A stretch of DNA of 64,000 nt from Siphonodentalium dalli (Eukaryota > Mollusca > Scaphopoda > Gadilida > Siphonodentaliidae). How positions within the stretch are numbered: position 1 is the first letter of the stretch; each line of letters starts with the position of its first letter. The notes below the pieces were generated by a model. The model had not been told where the DNA came from. It saw nothing but the letters and a program-made list of their open reading frames with translations, and searched no databases. Made by a program: the position numbers and the translations under genes. Of the stretch, positions 22,190 to 33,829 are shown in pieces. The DNA lies in contig CP136062.1 of assembly GCA_032622095.1 (NCBI GenBank), forward strand, positions 198,161,887 through 198,225,886. The letters are read 5' to 3'.

Positions 22190-25082
22190 TATTTAGTACA
22201 TGATCCAAAACATTGATAAAACATACTTAAATCAACAAATGGGACGTGAAACTAAAATCGGCTTCCATAAGGCATGCGATGACGTTTCACGTAAATATGC
22301 ATTGTTAGCCCGCGTAAAGAAATAGTACCAGATAAATTAAGACTCTTTAACGTATTTAATGGTGTATACTTAAAGAAATAACTTGTCAAACTCTTCATTC
22401 ATTAGAGTCTGTTGGAAAAATATTGGAAGCCATAGTATTTTGAGACATAGACGGAAGGTAAACAGACGATACACCGGAAGTTAAAGGTCACCTTGCACTA
22501 TTTCCTATTATGAAACGAACGTTTACTATCAATATTTATAGAATGGGTTTATTGAATGGAAAAAGGGTAGGATCATGTAATAAAATACAATATCTAATCG
22601 GGGTCGACGATTAGGTATATAATGGAATATAGTCAACCTGAATATCACGTGCCACACGTTATTTCAGAAATATTCTTTCATTTTGGAATGATTATATTGA
22701 CTAAATAATGAAGATATGCAGAAAATTAAATAATATAATGAGCATTTTTACAAAGATGATCTGAACTAGTAAAAGGCTCGAGTCACAATTTAATTGAGAT
22801 CAATACTGCTTCAAGAATCTCAACATTATGTTAGGTGTGTATATTTGAACTAAAAGAGATAATTTTCCAGTCGTACGATATGAGTGATATCAGTAGGGTC
22901 TTATGCGGTTTTAGACCAACATTAGTGAAATTCGGGAATGGGTGTCAAGCAATTGGGAGTACAAAACTATTTTCTTTATCAAGTTTGGGGTGGTGGGTCC
23001 CCGAAAATGCCAGAATGCTAAATAAAACGGCACCCCTTCCAGTATTTTACTCCCCCCCCCCCCCGATATCGATACAAATTAATATGATGTTCTGATAATA
23101 ATATATTGACTTTCAAAAAGGTGAAATTTAGCTTTTGTTAGGCACGCCAATTACATCTCAGCTAATGAGTGTCCATGCAGTAGCTAATACAGCGAATTCT
23201 GTGAGTATTCCCATGCAGAGGTTATCAGTTTGGGGGTAGTTTCTTAGTTGATTTATCAAGATACTAAGTTGATTAATCAAGATACTAAGTTGATTTATCA
23301 AGATACTATGCTGACTAATCAAGATAGTAACTAGAAATGGTGTGCCCGTTCTATACGCTGCCATATATACGATTTGGTTTTCGTTGCAGTCGGGAACAAA
23401 ATACAGAAAATTAATCAGAATTATATAATTATGTTGATATGTTTTGATGGGAGGTTTGTCCATTTGTGGGGCAAATGCCACATAACAAAGTGTAGTTCCG
23501 GAGGCAAGGGCATTCAAATGTAAAATAAATATAATCAGTTAGGGGTCGAAACGCTTCCACGCATGAGTCTTGTAATATTTATTATTTAGAAATGTCCACG
23601 GTTCATTATGAATACTGTATAAAAGCATCATATGTTCATCACCGGACATTTTCCCAGCATCACGACGGTCATTTCCCCACCCGGACATTTCCCCACCAGG
23701 ACATTTCCCAAGTGGCTTTATTCAAGTTTGAAAGGTTTCTAATTGATGATCCAAGCTGTAATTATTATGCTTATGAGAATCCTGAGCACAAAACTCTTTT
23801 GTCCGTCATTTTATAGACAAAGTGAATATTTAGTATCAACATTAAAACGCCTAAACTGTGAAATTTATATCAAAGATATATTTAGCGGTGCATCCCATGT
23901 TGATTCTACAAATGGAATGCACGTCATAAATGTTTTCTTTTGTTTTTGGTGGGTCCGTCCATCCGTCCCAACAAACATATCACCTTTGGAGTCCGTTGTC
24001 CTTAAATTTGGCAAGGTGATATAGCACAGCTTTGTGGATAAGACACCCGAAAACTATGGGTTTCGTCCATTCATTTTTACCATTATTACGGCCCTTATTT
24101 AACTTGGGAATTTGTTAATGGTCTGTCCCGACAGACATCTCAGCTTATAACTCCGGCATGGATCGGATTTGGGTGTGCTTTGCTATGTTCATAGCCCAGT
24201 TTAATGGGAAATGGTGCCCACTTACTGTGGGGTTTGTCCATTCATTGTTACAAGAGTAACGGCCCTTGTTAGACTTTCACTCTGCACAGACATTTTACAT
24301 TGTAATTCCAGTAGCAATGGTCAGACTTGAATGTTATTTGGAATGTTAATAGATCACGATTGAATGATGGACACTGACATGTATTCGCGAATGAATACAA
24401 TGGGTTTTATCAATTAATTTGTATTTATTGATTATTTTATCAATTGGTTTCATTTTATCAATATTTAATATAAATATTTAGTGTTGCCTCACTAAACTAG
24501 ACGTCGGGTGTCTGTTTTGGTGATCGTATGTTATTAACTTTAGTTACATTTATAACATTGCATTCAACTTTGGTAAATGGATTAATCACAAGAAAATATA
24601 TTTGTATTTCACTAATTGGTCAGGTCCAATCATTTCTAACAGAGATATAAGACAATATTGTAGCTCACGTGACTTTGTTATTGAAATCAAGCTTTCCGAT
24701 TGGTTGGCTACTCGACTCTATTAGTCGTAGTTGTATACTACGCCTTCAAGTCTCTCCCATCGTGCACTATGCATATGTAGTTTTGACTACTAAAAATAGT
24801 AACGAACACTACATCAAACTTTGTTCTGAAACTACTTGTTATTTCGCCGCTGATCCAAATTAAAGCTTCAGTAAGGCGAACATCAATTGTCTGAACTTAG
24901 TAAAAGTTGAAAATAGTAGTTTCCTACTGCTAAATCAAACAAACAAACCTGAACAAAGAGGAATTTAAATTTTTTGTTTTTTTTTTGTTGTTACATATTA
25001 TTGTTTTTTCTTTTAAAAAAAATGGTGTTTGCCCACTGGTTTGCCTTTAATTTCTGCATTTGTTCGATACAATATAATAATT
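22190..25082. other. Intron 1 sequence with minor repeats only
   Basis: It holds a run of 13 C at 23052-23064, a 21-bp tandem at 23246-23330, and short GGACATTTYCCCA repeats at 23644-23710. A GTCCGTCC-containing repeat fragment lies at about 23940-24300 (family not recognised). Nothing coding was found. Confidence 0.5.
23246..23330 (+). repeat. 21-bp tandem repeat, four copies
   Basis: Units of GTTGATTWATCAAGATACTA plus one base repeat about four times. The open minus-strand frame across it (23158-23517) inherits the ILINQLS periodicity and is not considered a gene. Confidence 0.8.
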
Positions 25083-25213
25083 AGAGCATGACTTGTCGTG
25101 AAATACGCGGATATAGTGCATAATGCGGTTGTGTAGTTCACTCCGCTTCGCGTCGTGAACTACACAACCTCACTATGCACTATATCGGCGTATTTCACTC
25201 CAAGCCATGCTCT
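25083..25213. mobile_element. 131-bp hairpin (MITE-like), 58-bp arms
   Basis: Arms 25083-25140 and 25156-25213 pair at about 52 of 58 positions around a 15-base loop (CTCCGCTTCGCGTCG). The termini are AGAGCATG and CATGCTCT. No coding content. Confidence 0.8.
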
Positions 25214-25961
25214 ATTTATTAAATAGTTAACTGTTCTGAGTAGTGAGATGTGGAGGATAGTTGTATGAGGGGCCGAGTGAAAATAATCTTCGCATCTCAC
25301 AAAAGGAGAAAAACCGCACGCTACTCATAAAATTTAACTGTTGTGTTTATTATGTTTTATATATCAGTTTGTTACGACCTTGACCATACTGAAATACATG
25401 GTTAGACCGAACACGCTCTTAAGGCTACAACATCGCCGGCATTTTTTGTTAAATAACTTGCAATAAATACTGAACCAAACTTTGGTTTCAACTTGAACTG
25501 TATGTTTTGTTAGCAGAAACCCACAATAGACAAACAGTTCCATTTGATTCAATTGGTGAAACCCACGTCACAATCAGGACGCACACAATTTCAATGAATT
25601 CTGATATATATTGGCTGGTGTCACATGTACCACATTAGAGGTGTCATGATAACATTATTTGTGCTGCCTTGCGGAGGTGCCATTTAGTGACAATTCTCCT
25701 TCATAATAGCTGGTAGTTAGAAATATAGTTCGTCGCTCCACTCGTCAATTTCGTGCACCAATATAAGTTAAATTGTTAACAGTCGCTCATTAAGAAATCC
25801 TATAGCAATAACTTATCGATATCGAAATCAACATCAAAGTTATTGACACTGAACGTATAATATTATATAGACTCGCAGAAGCCATGCTGTTGTTTGTTTC
25901 TGTGTCGTCATCCTTATCCAGAATCAGACATTTCAGTGGGCTTGAATTCATTGCATTTCAG

Positions 25962-26119
25962 GAACCAGACAATTGGTTCTGCGCGTCCGCAAGGAATCTA
26001 GTGTGGACGTTGTGGCACTTTGGGAAAACGACAATGTTGTTTGTCCAAGTGTAAACTGTGGACCAGATGTCTTTCGGAGTGACGTCATCACACAGTGGAG
26101 CAACATGAACTTCAAAGAA
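25962..26119 (+). CDS. Exon 2: start of the W/C-rich extracellular domain
   Basis: A strong acceptor (TGCATTTCAG|GA) and donor (GAA|GTAAGC) bound a 158-bp block open in one frame. Its two leading bases complete the Gly codon left by exon 1 (phase 1). It encodes 52 further residues, including QLVLRVRKESSVDVVALWEN, CPSVNCGPDVF and DVITQWSNMNF, and ends in phase 0. The sequence reads as the start of a beta-rich extracellular domain that continues in exons 3 and 4. I recognise the pattern from unnamed secreted invertebrate proteins but cannot give a family name. Supporting evidence is splice signals, phase and domain continuity; no transcript was available. Confidence 0.75.
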
Positions 26120-29100
26120 GTAAGCTGAACTAAGTATTCTTAATCAGCGCGTAGCAACGGATGGACGCCAATATAATACATGTATACATGCAGTACTGTC
26201 CACCTTATACATGTCAAGAATTACTTTCTAGTTGGGAAGCGGAATATGAATATTTCTCATTGCAAAATTAGATGTGGTTGTAGAGACCTGTACTGGGAAA
26301 ATATCTTAAATATACATAATACGATGTAACGCACATAAATTACTATTTCTTCGGCTTCGGGGGTAAAATATATCTGTATTGAGTCGAAAACCCACCCATC
26401 TAAGCTCAGCGTTATCAAATTTCGATTTTTGAAATATGTTATTTTTCACCACCTGGAATATTTGGCGGCCTGGCAAACATTCCGCTGACTTCTTCCAGAA
26501 ATAGTATAGACATGCCAGGACGAGATGTGATGCAAGATCACGGCTCCGTGTACGATCAGTGCATCATTGGCGATCGCAAATTTATTCGGAATATAAGTAT
26601 CGCCATGCATCAATAAGAATACGGTATGGTGTGACAGTTGACGTGCGGATACATACATGTATATATACTTATTACATATACGTAGCCATTATAAACGCAT
26701 ATAAATCAGCTAATGTGTAGTAGTCGCGTGGTGTCAGCTTCCCGTCCATTTCCATTTAACGGCTCCTCGTTCAGCGCTCACTCTACACTTGTTTCATCGT
26801 ACTTCCATCATCCATAGTACTTCCATGTATGTTATAATGTATTATATTTCCGAATATTACTTAACTGTTAAATTGCGAGGAGCGGGACATATCTAACTGC
26901 TTAGCATTTAAATTGTGCCCCAATCCCTGTTTGCCATAAATTTGTTTTGTATTGGCAATAAAAGTTCGTTTGACCTAACCTCAGAATGGGGTGTGTACAC
27001 AAATCTCTAATAACGACAAAAATCCCCCAGACATGTTTGTTGTCTTTTGAAGTAGCATCGGTGTCCCTCTATATCTTTATAGAGAAACAATAAGCGGAAT
27101 TTTTTTGACAGATACTATATGTACATGGATTACAGAAAATGAAATTTAAAAATATATATGTTAAAATAATCTCACTCAGTGTCACTGTTCTGCTTGAGCA
27201 AGGTCAATAATATTCTGTTGAACCCTCCACATTGGAAGTACTCTTTGCTGTAATTACTTTCTCGCATCTTTTCGCTTGTGATGTTACTCCAACTTCATTT
27301 AGTGTACCCTCCTTAATTGTTGGCCCATACACTGCTCTAGTTAATAGACTTCCTGGCTTTAGAATGGTCGTTGAGAAAATTGTACACCTTGATCCTACCG
27401 CCGCGAAATCTACAATATTTCAGAGACATCAAATCCAATCTCAGCAAACGTTTTTGATATGAGTATTACACATTACATAATAGTATCTATCACATGAAGA
27501 CCCCATTATGTAATTAAAAAGCCATTACATATTTCCTTATAGCGCATACGTTATATCGTATAGTGATGAATAGGCGCGTGCGTAGCGGGATACTTGTCAT
27601 CGCGCCAACAAAATTACCGCGCGGATTAATATTATTTCGAAAAGCCGCGCATGAGACCAACACCAGACAATGCAAAATGATTGCTTTGTTCATTAAAGTT
27701 AAATGCGTGCCCAACTTCGTTGCACTAAGAAAATAGGCACAAAAACAAAGAGGCAAATTGGGGAACTCTAATTTTCGTCGCCAGTAAGAGCGAGCAATAC
27801 TGTAGTATACCGTTGTGAAGAATCTCAGCATACGCCGTGCATGTATGCATTTTGCATGCATTTTTCAGCCTCTTTTAACGATTTTGATTTGTTAAAAAGG
27901 CATTTATCTCTAGTAATTTTCATGGTATATACAAAAATTTTAACTCATTATGTCTACGACTCGTTTTGAATCAAATTTATTAAACTCGTTTCATAAAATC
28001 GGGAACTCGTTTGCATCAAAGCAGTTTTTTACGATTTGTCATCCTGCAGCTGTGTAAATTGTACCCAATAGAGAACACTATTGATAAACACCAGTCAGTC
28101 ACAAACCAATGACAACCTTATATTAATTGTATAAATTATTTGTATCGAACTTCATACTTTATTCAATGGAACGTTTCAACCGTAACAACCAGTCTGGTTA
28201 AACTGGCAACAAACAATGATCATTTATAATGGCCCGATGTCTAAAAGAGATACCAAATACGACATATTAAACAAAGTTAAGGTTCAGACGTACGTTTTGC
28301 CAACAATTTCTGGTATTTCAAAATGGATTTTTCTCAAAATCTTTCGGGAATTTCTTTGTGAAATTTGGTAGAAGCAATTATTTTGACACAATATTTAAGA
28401 ACCATCAACCCGTTGGATATTATAACCCCATTTACAATCGTCATGGGTCAATTACTTACCCATACTAATTAATTACAATTACAATTACTTCAAAAAAGCT
28501 CCAAAATTTTTTCAATTACACCCAAAACACAAAGTAATTAGTTACAATTACAATTACTGGACAATGTAATTAATTAAATTTCAATTACCTTAATGGTACT
28601 TTCAACATTCTCATACTAGTATGTTTTACTGTGAACCGTTATGTAAACAATAATCTGGTCACAAAGTGCATATATACCAGAACTTTCCATTTTATTATAA
28701 TCAGATGTGACTACATGTATACGACACGCATGCAAAAAACAGTACATGTACCATGTTTTGTGGGAAGTTGTCATACGACACAAGGAAATTGTCATACGAC
28801 ACAAGGAAATGACATTGAAATTAGGATTAGGTCTTATTTTTAGACTGCCGTAGACAATGGCTATAGAGCCACACTGGGATAATCACAATGCACAATCGTT
28901 TTGACGATTTTGCGACCAATTTCACGATTCTGCGGCTTGACAACCATGGTTCTACGGCAGTTTAACGATTCTGCGACCATATTATACGTGATATTTTATG
29001 ACAAACTTAGATATAGGAGCTTTTTACTGAATTGGGACGACAAAAGTTGGCTTCTTCTTGTTTTGATTGTATAGAGTAGACTTTGCAGGTCCACCAGATT

Positions 29101-29517
29101 GACTCACGGAATACATACGGGGATGAGATCTATACATAAAGTGAGTCACAATCGGCTCGATCCAATCAGGACCATCAGATCAAACCACGAACCGATCGCT
29201 AAAAGTCATTTCTTGGGCTACAAGGGGACATTAACGGTGCGAAAATTAACATCCAACGTTAGCTTTGATAAGCATAAATGTAGGATTTGTCAAATTCGTA
29301 CCTCAATTGACGCAATATTCGATTAAACTCGACACAGAAATGCAGTAACAATGTCAACTATTTGGCAACGCCCCGGGTTCGACCATGACAACGACGATTG
29401 TGCGACTCGTTGAACGGTAATTTTCATTTGTATAAGACGTATCTGACACTGATCGGCCAGCTTAGTTCTGCATTAAGCCCATGTATGCTGCATCAATGAT
29501 GTTCGGCACCGTGCATT
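26120..29517. other. Unassigned intron stretch with minor repeats
   Basis: Contains a TAATTACAATTAC-rich block at about 28460-28600 and a duplicated 21-mer (TTGTCATACGACACAAGGAA plus A, twice) at 28768-28809. A minus-strand open frame at 26446-26658 (with HGDTYIPNKFAIAND) looks somewhat protein-like but has no recognised family. Confidence 0.4.
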
Positions 29518-30391
29518 CACCCTAAATCTAGTTGGATAAAAAGTTATCCAACAGTCAACCAACCGTTGTATGCCCACACCACCTATCTACGTTGTGTGAA
29601 AAGTTGCATGACAATTTTGTTGGATACACTTTTACACAACGTTGCATATATATTTACTACCAACGGTTGTTTGTTAATTACACAACGTGTTGGACGAAAT
29701 TTCACACAACACTCAATCAACGTTAATTGCCCACATCGCCTATCTACGTTTATTGAACCGTTGAGTGTTGGGTAGAGTTGGATGACATTTGTTGATTGTT
29801 GATATACCCAACGTTGATTGGAAAGTAAAATGGGGCAAGATGTCGTGGATAGCTTTGTCGGTATAGTATGCCTTTGTTATAATTATTCTTTGTACGATAC
29901 ACTGATTATGTAGGCTTTATGTTGAGTGTATGAGTGTACTACTTTAGTCAAATTAGTGCCGTCAGCAGTTGTGTAAATTTGTAAACTTCAAAATTTGGCA
30001 AATATAAATAAATATACACTCAATACATAAAGCCTACATAATCAGCATATCGTACAAAGAATAATTATAACAAAGGTATACTATACAGGCAAAGCTATCC
30101 ACGACGTCTTGCCCCATGTTCCAGTCGCTCGGGAGTTTTTTCACGCAGTCATCCATCTTGTTTTGAAATATTTGGAGCCAAAAATCGCATGCTCGCCCGC
30201 ACCGGAAACGCGCTGCTATTGGATGACCCGGTCACGTGGCGGTTTTATCCAACGTGGTATGAAAGTAATACCACAGAAGACAGTTCACGCAATCAGTTGT
30301 GTACATCGTACTAAACTGTTGGATAATAAATACACAACAAATTCGCACCCAACGAGTTGTATACAAGGTTCATCCAACTAGATTTAGGGTG
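29518..30391. mobile_element. 874-bp TIR element with an internal ~102-bp palindrome
   Basis: The perfect 20-bp terminal repeat CACCCTAAATCTAGTTGGAT lies at 29518-29537, with its complement at the right end (30372-30391). ATT flanks both ends (29515-29517 and 30392-30394), a possible 3-bp target duplication. Inside, 29830-29931 and 30015-30117 are near-perfect inverted arms around an ~83-bp loop. ACAACGTTG-like words recur between the terminus and the palindrome. No transposase is present, so it is a non-autonomous foldback type. A PIF/Harbinger link (3-bp duplication) is only a guess. Confidence 0.75.
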
Positions 30392-30591
30392 ATTCGTTGT
30401 ACTGAACAGATCATGGATTCAATGCATTACTTTGTATATACTGATCCCCACATGTGATGCCATAGATACCAAGTCACATAAGAGATGTTCACCAGTCACT
30501 AACCGGGCATTAATTCTGACATTTGGGAAATCAGTTTTTTGTATTTTGGACTTTCACTGTCGGATACCCGTTTAGGTTCGGACATTCCAAG

Positions 30592-30620
30592 ATGGCGGCG
30601 CCCAGTAAAGAAGATAAACG
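30592..30620 (+). CDS. Possible first coding exon of a COA6-like gene
   Basis: ATG in good context (CCAAGATGG) opens MAAPSKEDK plus two bases of Arg (CG), directly followed by the consensus donor GTAAGTG. This matches the conserved N-terminus of the short COA6 isoform (human starts MAAPSMKERQ before the CWGARDEYW motif). COA6 is a mitochondrial intermembrane-space factor for cytochrome c oxidase copper-site assembly. I looked for the downstream CWxARDxYWxCL exon on the + strand to the right edge and did not find it. The Helitron-like and AAGATGGCGGC-bearing repeats nearby also contain ATGGCGGC words, so a chance match is a serious alternative. Confidence 0.3.
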
Positions 30621-32679
30621 GTAAGTGTATATATTGTCTCCAAACATCTTTCGGTGATACACCTTTAAACAGTTATGTAGGAATTTGTATGCCCAACACT
30701 TACGTAACACGCCTTTCGCATGACAGGCATGTTAATTGTTGTATTTGGCGTGTCAAGTCGTCATTATTTTTCGAAATTTTATCGAGGCGGCGAAATGTTC
30801 GCAAAAATTGTGTCTGAACCTGAACAAAATCATCGGGAATATTGCGTATCTGAACCTGAACATTTTGAAATTTTCAAAGGTCGTTTTTCGGAGTTAGACA
30901 ATAAAAATATCGCCGGTTTTGCATTCCGAAGATGTGTGGTAACCTAATCTACCCACAACAATGCATAAATTTGCGGATCGACGAGGCGAGAGTCTACTTT
31001 TAGATTAAAATAATGCAGAATAAAATAATCAATAACATAAAAACAAGTTTTCTGACTGGAAGACGGATTAGTGACAACTATGAATGCAACTTTATACTGT
31101 GCTGGCTCCATTTGAGCGAACAACTCTGTTTTTGGAAATAAACAGCCCATGATCACTTCAGAAAATAATTTTCTCGCAAACATTCCCTCTTCAAATGTCA
31201 TTTTAACACATACACGCATCGGTCGGAAATCCCACTTTGTTGCAACGGAAATGCCGTTTGTGTTTCAGCACATACATGTTTCGACATTACCTGGGCTTCG
31301 GTGTTTTCACAATAAGAAAGTATAGACTATTTATTTGGACACCCTCTCGTCAGTCACTGTACATCTAGTTGTCGAAGTTTCTGATCAGTAGTTGTGGAAA
31401 ATATGTACATCAAACTGTGATGATGGGATTTGTGTACAAAGACGAAACCATACATTAGGTTTCCATAGTAGGCATGTTCCACCTCCCGATGGTCATTATT
31501 AACATTCAGGATACACAGGATGAAGACATTGTTCCGTTCTACATCCGTGTTCCGATTTATAGAGACAAGATGTTCTTATTCAAGCACCTAACGTAATTGT
31601 GATCAATTATGTGTAAAGGTACTCAATCCGATTCGATGGTCCCCATATAATCAGATTCCAACAACAACAACATTTTTAGAAATGCCGCTTCAGTTATCAT
31701 AATCGATTAATTGCCCAAAAATAATGCTAACCACTGTCAACTATATATTAGAACATTGCCCGAAACGTGTTATTTATCAACATGTTGTTCGACGAAATTT
31801 GGCCTTATTACCAACAGAAAGCCTCTTGAATTTAGAGTTATCCATCTTCATCCGCAATTTGGTCCGAGACGGTCGACTGTTTACTGGGCCACAATCAATT
31901 CTCGATGGTGAAAAATGATAGATGCAAAAATCAATATCTAATAACTCTGAGCTTTGATAGGTGGGTTCCTCGACTCGAATCAAATATTTTTTACCACATT
32001 AGTATAGAATTACATGCTGTAGTTAATCGAAAAACATGGTATGCAATTGAAGACTTCTGTCATTTTGTCGGGCAGAATCTGGGGAACAACATATCCAAAA
32101 TCCCCCTTGGGGAAACTTTTCTATCCAAGATGGCGTACAAAATGGATGTTGGTATCGGCAATTGCTTCATTTCCTCGGTAGGTGCACCAATTAATACCAA
32201 ATGCTTAATAAATATAAATATTGACAAACAATGATTGGTCGTAAACCATATTTGTAGAATGTCTGTCCGAAAATGGCAGCCAAAATGGACAAAACCGAAT
32301 GAAATTTACATTTTGTTCAAAAATCAATATATAGCTAGCCCTATAACAAACGTTCGAATTGTTCGAGAAATAATCAGTACAGAGTATAGGAAAAACTGTT
32401 GATCAGAGATGTACGAATTCACTCTAATGCATCTCGCGAGAGGGCAATCGAAAGCAGGGTCTCGTGCAACTGTTAAATCTGGACTTTGGGCGCACAGAAA
32501 CGGGAAAATAATGCAGTTGTATATGTGCTTTTTATCTTGAACCGTGTGATTATAAGTGTAATTAAACAGCTAAATGCGATTTAACAGGGATGTATTGATT
32601 ATATGAACCTAACCGTACAAACTTGTAACAAGCTAGATTTGGTATCGTTGGAAAGAGGAGACCTTCGTATATATATAAT
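30621..32679. other. Unassigned intron stretch
   Basis: Open frames at 30720-30947 and 31905-32234 carry no recognised motif. The end of the stretch (about 32250-32300) holds an AAAATGGCAGCCAAAATGG repeat word. Confidence 0.4.
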
Positions 32680-32925
32680 ACTAGCAGGTTAGCCCGCCAC
32701 TGGCGGCATTCTCAGAAACATGACTATATGAGAGTATATGAGCGTATATGAGCAAGGACACGGGCGCCTGCGAAATTGGACACGATTTGACCCGTCCAAA
32801 ACACTCCCCGGACAAAAGCACACCTATTTTCGTCGAAATCCGCCAGTTTTACCCGATTTAACCTTGAATTGACTATTTTGAAGGTCAATTTTGAAGATCA
32901 GGTCCTGATCACGATTTGATAAAGG
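32680..32925 (-). mobile_element. Helitron-like 3' terminus on the minus strand with minisatellite unit
   Basis: Read on the minus strand, one GGTCAAATCGTG-type unit (32760-32920) is followed by a hairpin (CCGCC agt GGCGG, about 32693-32706), a short spacer and CTAG|T ending at 32680. The arrangement parallels 1-660, but the hairpin sequence differs. These are therefore two related but distinct Helitron subfamilies sharing a minisatellite. Confidence 0.6.
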
Positions 32926-33106
32926 CGAATATTTGTATACATGTAATTGAAGATCTACTATACTCCAACATTGTAGAAATATCACGGACATGTCACATTA
33001 GAATGAGTTAACTAATATTGTTACCACATAGTAGAGTTTTACTTCGTAAATCATTGGGATTTAGAATTAACTGGTTAACCCCAAATTCGCGTTTGTAACG
33101 CCACAA

Positions 33107-33255
33107 CGAACTGTTGCCCGCCCTGAATGAACTGTTGCCCGGTTTGCAATCACGGTCAGCTTTCGTGATGTCGCGAGTGAACTGTTGCCCGACGCGAGCG
33201 AACTGTTGACTGGCTCCGAGCGAACTGTTGACTGGCCCGAACGAACTGTTACATG
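33107..33255 (+). repeat. Degenerate tandem of GAACTGTTG units
   Basis: Six GAACTGTT cores occur in about 150 bp, most followed by GCCCG or GACTGG. Spacing is irregular, 20-50 bp. Confidence 0.7.
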
Positions 33256-33281
33256 GTTTGCAATTTCCGCGACGTTTCGGC

Positions 33282-33321
33282 TATTTCCGGAAATTTCCGG
33301 AAATTTCCGGAAATTTCCGGT
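33282..33321. repeat. 10-bp palindromic tandem ATTTCCGGAA x4
   Basis: Four perfect in-register copies; each unit contains the self-complementary TTTCCGGAAA. Confidence 0.85.
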
Positions 33322-33421
33322 TTCGTTTTTTAATTATACCGGATTTCCGCATTGTCACTATTAAAGAGTGTGATTAATTAGCAATGACCTGATTATATAC
33401 AAGTAAATGTATTGGGTAACA

Positions 33422-33506
33422 AAGCAAATATTTCATGTCTTTTGGGAACAGGCAAAATTGTTGTCAATTTTGACTGCTCCCAAAATACACATGAAATAGT
33501 TGCTTA
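33422..33506. repeat. 85-bp imperfect hairpin
   Basis: AAGCAAATATTTCATGT at the left pairs with ACATGAAATAGTTGCTT at the right, and an inner CAAAATTG/CAATTTTG stem caps the loop. Confidence 0.65.
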
Positions 33507-33596
33507 CTGAAGTAAATCAGAAATCATCTGGGACGAACAGTCGGCAGACAGATTTAACATAAAAAAAAATTTTATGAAACGACTGAGTTCTGGTTA

Positions 33597-33818
33597 TTTT
33601 TTGTATTTTTTTGTTTGGCCCGGATCTATTGCGGACCACTCTTATCGGCTGAGCACACCAAAAGAGGTGACTCACCCTTACGAGATGGTCAAATTGCCTG
33701 TCGGGGTAAGTCCCCGCTAGAAGCGGAAGTCCGTCAGGACCACTCGTCCTTAGGCTGCGAACCCATGCCGTGGAAGTCCCGTCCGATGGGGTGACCATCG
33801 TCATCTGGCTCACGGAAC
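33597..33818 (-). mobile_element. Second copy of the snRNA-headed retroposon body
   Basis: Read on the minus strand, it shares GACGATGGTCACCCCATCGG, GACGGGACTTCCACGG, GGGTTCGCAGCCT, GACGAGTGGTC, AGCGGGGACT, CCCCGACAGGCAATTTGACC and GTGGTCCGCAATAG with 20850-21040. It then has an A-rich tail in place of the run of A. The B-box-like GGTTCGCAGCC is conserved. The copy starts near GACGATGG, so it lacks the U4 and U2 segments. It is either 5'-truncated or belongs to an ancestral headless form. Confidence 0.8.
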
Positions 33819-33829
33819 AAAAAAACAAC

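Larger units (their letters stand above)
18461..25961 (+). other. Intron 1 (7.5 kb) of the PAN-domain gene
   Basis: It has GT (GTTAGT) and AG (TGCATTTCAG) ends and is filled with repeats: an inverted-ended block at 18662-22187, the chimeric snRNA retroposon at 20719-21053, a tandem 21-mer at 23246-23330 and a hairpin at 25083-25213. No other exon was recognised within it. Confidence 0.7.

Noticed and set aside
29365-29400. Possible tRNA (CCCCGGGTTCGACC word)
   Set aside because: No matching acceptor stem, A box or anticodon arm could be placed around it.
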